A stretch of DNA of 7,056 bases from Candidatus Sumerlaeota bacterium. Its GTDB lineage: Bacteria; UBP6; UBA1177. Positions within the stretch are counted from its first letter, which is position 1. Each line of letters begins with the position of its first letter. The stretch is from positions 1-7,056 of the forward strand of contig SLGQ01000137.1 in the NCBI GenBank assembly GCA_007136595.1. Direction: 5' to 3'. A model generated the notes under the pieces. It ran no database searches and was not told the DNA's origin. It saw only the letters and a program-made list of their open reading frames with translations. Both the position numbers and the translations under genes were made by a program. Below, in pieces: positions 1-5,493 of this stretch.

Positions 1-517
1 ATTTAAAAGTGTTTTCACCCGCAGCAAATTTTTCCGGAAAAAGTGATATGAGGGAAGGTATTTTTTCATTTCCAAGCGAACTTAAAACTGTCTCTATCTG
101 GTAGTCTTCCATTTTACGGTCAAACACAATGGATGACCCTTCGATCTTTATTTTATAGGGCGGGGAACAGGAAAGATCACTTTTTTTTTCAATACCTATT
201 TTACCAAGCTGCTCAAGGGGGTCCATCCCTTCAAGTTCAATTTCATTATAAAAAAGTATAAGTCCGACAATATGCTCACATATACCCGGACATCCATGAT
301 CGCAGTTTTTATGTTCCAGATGCCCCGACTTATTGTTTGCAGTCACTCTTATCTTATTTCCCGGAGAAGTCTTCAAAACCCCTTCGATTTCAACAAGAGA
401 TCCCTCTTTTTCTTTTACTGAAGTTATTACAAAAGATTTTGCACGGTAAATTGCACTTCCGTCAAGAAACCTGTCACTGCTGACGATCTGGGTTAGCGGT
501 ATGGTTTTTCTGGACAT
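1..517 (-). CDS. SWIM-like zinc-finger protein, N-terminal part (possibly a SNF2-type helicase)
   Basis: An open frame of 172 codons starts at the ATG at 517-515 and runs off the left edge without a stop, so only the N-terminus is seen. The in-frame sequence upstream reaches a TGA within seven codons, so this ATG is the only plausible start. Residues 72-82 read CDHGCPGICEH, followed by a hydrophobic helix-like stretch (IVGLILFY). This resembles the SWIM zinc-binding motif (CxC...CxH), with His74 or Cys76 where the second Cys is expected. The preceding part (residues about 16-60) is a beta-rich segment like that seen before SWIM motifs at the N-terminus of bacterial SNF2-family helicases. That larger identity is inference, because no ATPase motif is inside the window. 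The start lies 2 nt after the lolA stop with no clear Shine-Dalgarno sequence, suggesting translational coupling. An A9 run (minus strand, codons 110-113) sits in the gene. Confidence 0.7.
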   Translation of the reverse strand, partial: MSRKTIPLTQIVSSDRFLDGSAIYRAKSFVITSVKEKEGSLVEIEGVLKTSPGNKIRVTANNKSGHLEHKNCDHGCPGICEHIVGLILFYNEIELEGMDPLEQLGKIGIEKKSDLSCSPPYKIKIEGSSIVFDRKMEDYQIETVLSSLGNEKIPSLISLFPEKFAAGENTFK

Positions 518-519
518 TT

Positions 520-1179
520 TTAAAAATTTGAAACTTCATAGCCGGAGGGAACCGTGACATTGAATATTTTTTTGTCGAGAGAGGGATTATTTTTAATATT
601 TTTAAATTTGAACTGGTTGATGTTCCTGAGTTGATCAATGATTATCACGCTCGATATTTCATCATTTACAGATGTAAGAAAGATATATCTTAAATTGGCA
701 ATCGGCTGTTTAGGAGTCAATTTGAAAAGTTTCGCCCCTTTTTCGATCTCAATTCCGGTTTTTCTCGCCATTTCAATGGAACCTGTTGAGTCTTCTATTT
801 CAAAAGTTTTCCGCACTTCATCAAGCCCTTTTAAAAAAGCAAGATATTCTCCCGCTTCCCCTGCTGATTTTTTATTCAGAACATTTTTTTTAGAGTGATA
901 GATAAATGTTGTCGTTTCTCCATTGACAAAAGTCTGCTCGATCAATTTTCCTTCCGAATATGTATCCATCTTTATGAGATCGGGTGCCATGTAAAATATT
1001 TTGCCGCTATCTGTAGTTTTATTACCTGTTATTCTCTGTGTGAAAACTCTGTCAAAATCGGCTGTAAATGTTTTTATTCCGTTGTATCTGCTTAAAAGTT
1101 TCTCAGCAGGTTTTTCATTTGCACTTAACATTAAAGTTAGAAAAAGTGTTGAAACGGCAATTAAGATAAGTTTCCTCAT
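520..1179 (-). CDS. lolA: LolA-like periplasmic outer-membrane lipoprotein carrier protein
   Basis: This is a 219-residue protein (numbered from the ATG at 1179) of usual LolA size. A Sec signal peptide spans residues 1-20 (MRKLILI, hydrophobic core, cleavage likely after LSA) with no lipobox, so the product should be soluble in the periplasm. The mature part has the LolA signature: an early 'tFtAdFdrvftQ' strand (38-48), then a 'sGkIfYmaPdlikm' strand, and near the C-terminus 'NqFkFknIknNPslD...F.vtvPsGyEV' (188-216). LolA-fold proteins bind the acyl chains of lipoproteins released by LolCDE and carry them to the outer membrane. An in-frame ATG at 1203 would overlap the upstream stop as ATGA, but it has no Shine-Dalgarno sequence and would add eight residues before the signal peptide. 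The ATG at 1179 has GGGAG 8 nt upstream and gives a normal signal peptide, so it is preferred. It follows three lipoprotein genes, its expected type of cargo. The symbol rests on family resemblance, and a LolA paralogue is possible. Confidence 0.8.
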   Translation of the reverse strand: MRKLILIAVSTLFLTLMLSANEKPAEKLLSRYNGIKTFTADFDRVFTQRITGNKTTDSGKIFYMAPDLIKMDTYSEGKLIEQTFVNGETTTFIYHSKKNVLNKKSAGEAGEYLAFLKGLDEVRKTFEIEDSTGSIEMARKTGIEIEKGAKLFKLTPKQPIANLRYIFLTSVNDEISSVIIIDQLRNINQFKFKNIKNNPSLDKKIFNVTVPSGYEVSNF

Positions 1180-1187
1180 AAGGCTGA

Positions 1188-1192
1188 CTCCC
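1188..1192 (-). promoter_or_regulatory. Ribosome binding site deciding the lolA start
   Basis: GGGAG on the minus strand lies 8 nt before the ATG at 1179. The alternative ATG at 1203 has no purine-rich motif at suitable spacing. This, with the shape of the signal peptide, favours the shorter protein. Confidence 0.55.
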
Positions 1193-1199
1193 GGCTGGA

Positions 1200-3329
1200 T
1201 CATTTATAAATTTTAACAATATTTCCATTGATAAGGTTAAACTCAACAAACCTTCTTGTCAAAGGTGAAAACATCAGTATCCTTCCATTTGAAGGAGAAA
1301 CCATCTGTTCCATTATATCATTTGACGAAAAACCGGTGAACGGTATTCCCGGTCTGATCCTCAAAAATATCGAAAACTCCTTTTCTGTCTCAATTTCATC
1401 CGTTTCTCTCTGTATCCAAACCGAGACGAACTGATCTGAGAAAGAAGGAGAGGCATCTGAAACATTTTTCTCATCAGCCTGATATTCCGCTGCTCTTCCT
1501 GCAAATCTGTTCCCGGCTTTACTGTCAATGGTGGCAGAATACATATTTCCGGGGAAAATGGAGTAATCGAGGTTTTCTCCGTAACAATTCAATATCTGGT
1601 CATCGTACTTTCCGGCTGAAACATCAAGAATACCTGAATTCTGAATGCCATCTATCTTGAGTACAGCATTTTCACTCCACGGTATCATACACTTTGAAGA
1701 GGTTTGTTTCCCCCTTAAAACTATTTTATCAACACCGGGCTCTATGCCGATTTGATTAAAGTCTGCATTGTAATCAAGAAAAAGACTGTTTTCATCATCA
1801 TAAAAACCTGTAACTGAGTTTGAGCCTAAAATAGCTCCTTCGTAAGAAAATCTATAAAACACAGAGTGGAACAACCCCCTTGCAGCAACAATTTTTACAA
1901 TATCGGGGCTATTGGAACTATCTGTTTCCCCATGCGGAGGGAAAGTTCTGTATTTGTTGGCAATATAAGGTCTAAGCTCCCTGAAGTGATCAGGAACATC
2001 CCCTTTATGGTCTTCGTCAAAATGGTTCACCATCCAGCTTTCAGTTGCAAGATCATAGGCAACCACTCTTCCGGTCAAGGATGCTATCCAGATTATGTCT
2101 CCTTCTGATGCGTCAAGGACAAGCTCTTCAAACTCTTCATCATAAACAAACTCTTCTTCCGTGTCATCGTCATCAAAATCCTCATCGGTCATATCATCAG
2201 ATTCTTCATGATCATTGTCTTTATCGGATTCATCATCATCATCATAAATGTTATCCGGCAAACCGTGGAATTCATCAAAGCTGTCGTTGGCACCGGCAGG
2301 CTCTATTTTGAATGTTTCCTCGTCAGGCATCTCTTCTTCGTCGGGCAATTCAGATGGAATTCTATCTTCTGAGTAAAGCATAACCTTTTTAAACATATCT
2401 TCCTGAGAAAACTTCCTGTATTTAAAGCTTTCATCATATTTCACTCCGGAAACGGAAACTATTGAAAAGTCAGAAGGAAGTGCAAGGGTTTTGACGACTT
2501 CCAGTTTTCTGTCAAGAACATCTATCCGGTCACCGTCAAATATGATCACCCGTCCATCGCTTAAAAGGTTGAATCCTCTGTGTCTGGGAAAAGCAAGATC
2601 ATACCCGGAGGCAACCAGTTCAAAGGAAAGTTCTTCCAACTCCAGTTTATAAAGATCTCCTGCCGCCTGATCGAACAGGTAGCAATCTTTACCTCTGCAT
2701 TTCATATCGGACGGAAAAAAAGGAAGCTCGATCTCTTCGACATCTCCATCCAGAGGGATGTAGGATAGAAAAAATTTTCCGAAATATGATCCGGTTACAA
2801 TAAAGCCCTCTTTTTGATAAGAAGAAACCTGGTACGGATTGTAATCCAGAAATATACTGCTGTCAAAAGATGGATCGTGCTCAAAATCAGTTCCGAGCTT
2901 TCTTAAGGCAAGTCTTCCTCTGTGATCCGGGAGTTCCGAGTCTTTGTAGTCTTTAGCTTCATGAGATTTTTCATATTTTACAAATCCGGAAACTCCGACA
3001 CCTATAAATATTTCTCCTTCAATTTCGATCTGATCAATGGAAACCGGTCTGCCCCCGACATATATTCCCCTTTTTTTATCGTTCTTATCTCTGAAATCTT
3101 TATCAATTTTTGAAGCACAGCCACTTATTTTCTTTATTCTTGCACCGTATTTCGAGGTGTCATCAGCAACAAAACCCATATACGATATTGAGCCGCTGGA
3201 ACATTTGACCCCTCTCTGTATTGAAAATGCTACAGGTTTATCAAAGAGGTATCTTTCCGTAGAAGAACGGCAACTTGAAAAGAAAAGGGCAAAAATAAAT
3301 AAAGTGAAAATTAAATAGTTACGATTCAT
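1200..3329 (-). CDS. Large putative outer-membrane lipoprotein with beta-propeller-like blades and an Asp/Glu-rich insert
   Basis: I do not recognise a named family for this 709-residue protein. It has a lipoprotein signal peptide: MNRN, a hydrophobic segment, then FFSSC with Cys20 as the lipidated residue. Arg at +2 means no inner-membrane retention signal of the E. coli type. Several segments look like beta-propeller blades: about 213-240, 256-283 (GRVIIFDGDRIDVLD), 409-430 (GDIIWIASLTGRVVAYDL) and the C-terminal 'GRILMFSPLTRRFVEFNL'. Between blades sits a very acidic insert, residues 328-402, where 39 of 75 residues are Asp or Glu; it is probably disordered and may bind divalent cations (inference). 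Besides Cys20 I count six cysteines (43, 71, 211, 216, 547, 582), an even number consistent with disulfides in an oxidising compartment. The start overlaps the upstream stop as ATGA and has AAGGGGAG 5 nt upstream, so translation is probably coupled. A surface or periplasm-facing scaffold is plausible; the function is unknown. Confidence 0.85.
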   Translation of the reverse strand: MNRNYLIFTLFIFALFFSSCRSSTERYLFDKPVAFSIQRGVKCSSGSISYMGFVADDTSKYGARIKKISGCASKIDKDFRDKNDKKRGIYVGGRPVSIDQIEIEGEIFIGVGVSGFVKYEKSHEAKDYKDSELPDHRGRLALRKLGTDFEHDPSFDSSIFLDYNPYQVSSYQKEGFIVTGSYFGKFFLSYIPLDGDVEEIELPFFPSDMKCRGKDCYLFDQAAGDLYKLELEELSFELVASGYDLAFPRHRGFNLLSDGRVIIFDGDRIDVLDRKLEVVKTLALPSDFSIVSVSGVKYDESFKYRKFSQEDMFKKVMLYSEDRIPSELPDEEEMPDEETFKIEPAGANDSFDEFHGLPDNIYDDDDESDKDNDHEESDDMTDEDFDDDDTEEEFVYDEEFEELVLDASEGDIIWIASLTGRVVAYDLATESWMVNHFDEDHKGDVPDHFRELRPYIANKYRTFPPHGETDSSNSPDIVKIVAARGLFHSVFYRFSYEGAILGSNSVTGFYDDENSLFLDYNADFNQIGIEPGVDKIVLRGKQTSSKCMIPWSENAVLKIDGIQNSGILDVSAGKYDDQILNCYGENLDYSIFPGNMYSATIDSKAGNRFAGRAAEYQADEKNVSDASPSFSDQFVSVWIQRETDEIETEKEFSIFLRIRPGIPFTGFSSNDIMEQMVSPSNGRILMFSPLTRRFVEFNLINGNIVKIYK
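2124..2348 (-). repeat. Low-complexity coding tract for the Asp/Glu-rich insert, with a short GAT repeat
   Basis: This segment encodes residues 328-402 of the 709-residue lipoprotein. The densest part is residues 363-402, where 27 of 40 are Asp or Glu. On the plus strand it contains five consecutive CAT triplets (2231-2245), which read in the coding frame as GAT codons for four Asp in a row. Nearby Asp and Glu codons are more mixed, so the acidic character is broader than the microsatellite alone. Confidence 0.8.
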
Positions 3330-4501
3330 CTTATCTCCCCTTTCAATTCATAAAGTCGGGGGGTTGATACATCAATGTCATACATTTTTATTCTATCATT
3401 AATAAAGCAGGAGACAAAAAGTGTTCCCTTGTTTTTTTCACTACTTGAAAAATGTAGTTGGTATGGGCTGCAAGTTTTGTCATAAACTATCTCGTCTATC
3501 ACTTTTTTCTGTATTGAATCAACAATGAAAACTGTCCTTTCATTATCAGAAGCAATAAAAATAATATCTCCTTTCACTTCATCTTCCCCTTCACCATTGG
3601 AGTAAGGCATTACTGCTATTTCACCTATACGACCCCTCAAAGGAACAGTGAAAAGAACATCCGTTTTCACTCCGCCATCATTTGTTACTGCAAAATTCAC
3701 AAGTTGGGGAGCCGTATCTGCAGTCGTACTTCTTGAGCTGTTCCTGAAAGATGCGTATATCGACAACCCGTCAGGCGATTTCTGAAGAGATCTGACATCA
3801 TACCCGTCATGAGGCATTCCAAAAGTTGTTTCAGCTACATCAATAATAAGCCTGCTGATCGTTTCTATTGTATCAATTATTGAAAGAGTTCCCGATTCTC
3901 TGTGGGAAGCAACAAAATAACCTGAGTTTTCGTCATAAATAAGGGCGGTCACACCTTTTCTTAAACTGTAGGTGTCTGTTTTTTCCCATTCTTTCAGGTC
4001 TATTACAGCTAACCCCCCGCTCATGATATGAGTAACAAAAAGTCTTTTACCATCAGGTGTAATATTGACGGCATTAGGCTCTTTTTCTGTTTTAAGCACC
4101 TTTGAGGTATAGCCGTCTGTAGGGTCAATGAAGTCAAATTTATATCCTGAGTCTGTTTTGATCATTCTGTATCTCGTTACTCCCTGCATATCTCTTGAAG
4201 TGACATAAACCTCAGTTTCATCCTCATTTACACTCATCTTTCCGGCAATTGAAGGAACAAGTATGGAATCTTTAAAATCAGTTGTTCCATCATCTTTTAT
4301 CTCAACAACTAAAAGTCTTCCATAATCATATTCCCGGTTCATGTTGCTGCTTAGAAAAATGAAATGTGATCCGTCTTTCATTGCATACATGTCCGTTACT
4401 CTGTTTACAACAAAGTTGGGAGGGATCGCTTTTTTCGTTTCCTGTTCACACCCGGAAAAAAGGATCAAAAAAGTTATTGCTGTCAGGATATATTTTTTCA
4501 T
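3326..4501 (-). CDS. Putative outer-membrane lipoprotein with a YncE/YVTN-type beta-propeller
   Basis: This 391-residue protein begins with a lipoprotein signal peptide, MKKYILTA, a hydrophobic core and LFSGC, with Cys18 lipidated and Glu at +2 (outer-membrane type by E. coli rules). The rest is one beta-propeller. The clearest blade is 141-169, 'EPNAVNITPDGKRLFVTH' followed by GGLAVIDL, a YVTN-like repeat. Others can be placed at about 34-68, 84-112, 183-211 (YFVASHRESGTLSIID), 238-272 (SPDGLSIYASF), 290-329 (IIFIASDNERTVFIVD) and 341-377 (TLFVSCFINDRIKMYD), giving around seven blades. Cys344 and Cys365 could form a disulfide. Propellers of this kind usually act as binding scaffolds. No catalytic residues of a lactonase or quinoprotein can be assigned with confidence. 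The gene starts inside the stop codon of the upstream gene (ATGA) and its own stop overlaps the next start in the same way. Its ribosome binding site is weak (GATGGAAA), which fits translational coupling. Confidence 0.85.
   Translation of the reverse strand: MKKYILTAITFLILFSGCEQETKKAIPPNFVVNRVTDMYAMKDGSHFIFLSSNMNREYDYGRLLVVEIKDDGTTDFKDSILVPSIAGKMSVNEDETEVYVTSRDMQGVTRYRMIKTDSGYKFDFIDPTDGYTSKVLKTEKEPNAVNITPDGKRLFVTHIMSGGLAVIDLKEWEKTDTYSLRKGVTALIYDENSGYFVASHRESGTLSIIDTIETISRLIIDVAETTFGMPHDGYDVRSLQKSPDGLSIYASFRNSSRSTTADTAPQLVNFAVTNDGGVKTDVLFTVPLRGRIGEIAVMPYSNGEGEDEVKGDIIFIASDNERTVFIVDSIQKKVIDEIVYDKTCSPYQLHFSSSEKNKGTLFVSCFINDRIKMYDIDVSTPRLYELKGEIR
3335..3342 (-). promoter_or_regulatory. Strong ribosome binding site of the 709-residue lipoprotein gene
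   Basis: AAGGGGAG on the minus strand lies 5 nt before the ATG at 3329, inside the 3' end of the upstream propeller gene. It fixes the start at the ATGA overlap. Confidence 0.65.
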
Positions 4502-5418
4502 TGTTTTTTTCCATCTTTAGTTTCAGGTTTCTTTTTATCGGAACTCCCTTCTCTTATCATTTTTCTGAGCTGTTTCATTTGAGCTCCGAAGTTGGGCTTG
4601 GGATAGAGTGCTGTCATGGCATCAAGAACTTTTGATGCCACCTCAACCTGTCCGAGATAAAAAAGTGAGAAAGCTGTTCTCAAATATGATGCCTCCTGTT
4701 TTTGACAACCGGGAAAGTCCGATTCTATCCTTCCAAAATAATCAATTGCGCGACTGTATGATTTCTCAAGATAATATGTTTCTCCGATCCAGTAAGTGAC
4801 ATCACATCTTCTTGATTCAGGAAACTTCTGTGAATATATCTGCCAACCTCTTCTGGCTATGACAGGATCACTCCCTTCTCTTGTTATCTCTACAAGTTGT
4901 TTGTAGCTCCTTGCCTGATCATCGGGGAGTTTTACAACACCGTTAGGGGTGATAGTAAGATTTTCAACAGGTCTGAGTTCATCAAGCTGGAGAAGCATAT
5001 TTTCTCTGAACCTCATATTTTCTTCTTTAAGCTGGGCTATTTCAGCTTCAAGCTTTTTTATCTGCCCTTGTACCGCCCCGCCTTTCTGTGCAGTAATATC
5101 AACATTATCTATACGGTTATTTATTTCTCTGATAGTACCTTTAAGCTCATCCAAAGTGCTGAAGGAGAGTTTGATCCTGTTTTCCTGAGCTTTTTTGTCT
5201 ATCTGCAAGGTTTTTTCAATCTCATCCAGCCTCTGGTTTATCATTTCTATCTCAGATTTTGCTTTTTCTGCAAGTGCCCTGAACCTCGCATTGTGTTCCG
5301 CTCTCAAAGTTTCAGTTGCGATTTCCACATCAGATCTTAATGCAATACATGAACTCATAATGACCAATAAAGCCGGCACAAAAAAAACTTTTAAGAACCA
5401 TTTTTTTTTCAAATTCAT
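4498..5418 (-). CDS. CpoB/YbgF-like lipoprotein with coiled coil and tetratricopeptide repeats
   Basis: This is a 306-residue protein. Residues 1-24 form a lipoprotein signal peptide: basic MNLKKKWFLK, hydrophobic VFFVPALLVI, then MSSC with Cys24 lipidated and Ile at +2. Residues about 32-148 are a long heptad-rich coiled coil in two or three parts (for example EIEMINQRLDEIEKTL and GQIKKLEAEIAQLKEENMRF). A linker with VVKLPDD (161-167) leads to TPR-like helices at 171-287, including 'YWIGETYYLEKSYSRAIDYF' (209-228), 'YLRTAFSLFYLGQVEVASKVLD' split across 245-266, and YP at the repeat ends. The tail is Lys-rich. This order (coiled coil, then TPR with YWxGExYY) is that of CpoB/YbgF, which in E. 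coli links the Tol machine with peptidoglycan synthesis. E. coli CpoB is periplasmic; here the protein appears lipid-anchored. No tol or pal gene is present, so I give no symbol. AAGGGG lies 6 nt upstream of the ATG. A run of nine A spans codons 4-6. Confidence 0.85.
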   Translation of the reverse strand: MNLKKKWFLKVFFVPALLVIMSSCIALRSDVEIATETLRAEHNARFRALAEKAKSEIEMINQRLDEIEKTLQIDKKAQENRIKLSFSTLDELKGTIREINNRIDNVDITAQKGGAVQGQIKKLEAEIAQLKEENMRFRENMLLQLDELRPVENLTITPNGVVKLPDDQARSYKQLVEITREGSDPVIARRGWQIYSQKFPESRRCDVTYWIGETYYLEKSYSRAIDYFGRIESDFPGCQKQEASYLRTAFSLFYLGQVEVASKVLDAMTALYPKPNFGAQMKQLRKMIREGSSDKKKPETKDGKKQ

Positions 5419-5424
5419 AAATTT

Positions 5425-5430
5425 CCCCTT
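5425..5430 (-). promoter_or_regulatory. Ribosome binding site of the CpoB/YbgF-like gene
   Basis: AAGGGG on the minus strand lies 6 nt before the ATG at 5418 and supports that start. It touches the base of a possible hairpin (5430-5453). Confidence 0.6.
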
Positions 5431-5453
5431 ATGAAGAGCAAAAACCCTTCACA
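5430..5453 (-). other. Possible leader hairpin just upstream of the lipoprotein ribosome binding site
   Basis: In minus-strand RNA, TGTGAAGGG can pair with CTCTTCATA around a six-base UUUUUG loop. This gives nine pairs, two of them G-U. It is not followed by a U run, so it is not a normal intrinsic terminator. It would form fully only in read-through transcripts from upstream, because the candidate promoter at 5453-5481 would start within it. Chance occurrence is possible. Confidence 0.25.
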
Positions 5454-5481
5454 TACTAACCATAAAAGAGCCGAGAATCAA
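5453..5481 (-). promoter_or_regulatory. Candidate sigma70-like promoter for the lipoprotein-lolA operon
   Basis: On the minus strand TTGATT (5481-5476) and TAGTAT (5458-5453) are separated by exactly 17 bases. Each matches four of six consensus positions. It lies in the 75-nt gap between the dihydroorotate-dehydrogenase-like gene and the CpoB/YbgF-like gene, the longest intergenic space in the window. AT-rich DNA produces such matches by chance. Confidence 0.35.
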
Positions 5482-5493
5482 ATTTTTCAGATA

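Noticed and set aside
181..189. T-run as a terminator on the plus strand
   Set aside because: No GC-rich stem precedes it and it is the antisense of Lys codons inside an open frame.
2045..2311. Plus-strand open frame with a His-rich protein
   Set aside because: It is the antisense of the Asp/Glu-rich tract (GAT read as ATC/CAT frames). It lies fully inside the 709-residue lipoprotein gene and has no recognisable family features.
4897..5340. Plus-strand open frame of 147 codons
   Set aside because: It is a shadow of the CpoB/YbgF-like gene with Phe-rich sequence, which arises from reading the antisense of Lys/Glu-rich coiled-coil codons.
520..5418. Classical Bam, Tol-Pal or Lol operon
   Set aside because: Apart from a LolA-like protein and a CpoB-like architecture, none of the diagnostic partners (BamA, TolA/B/Q/R, Pal, LolCDE, LolB) is visible. 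The similarity to BamB/BamD is one of architecture only.
5430..5453. Intrinsic terminator upstream of the lipoprotein operon
   Set aside because: The hairpin has two G-U pairs, a U run only in its loop and none after the stem, so it does not look like a terminator.
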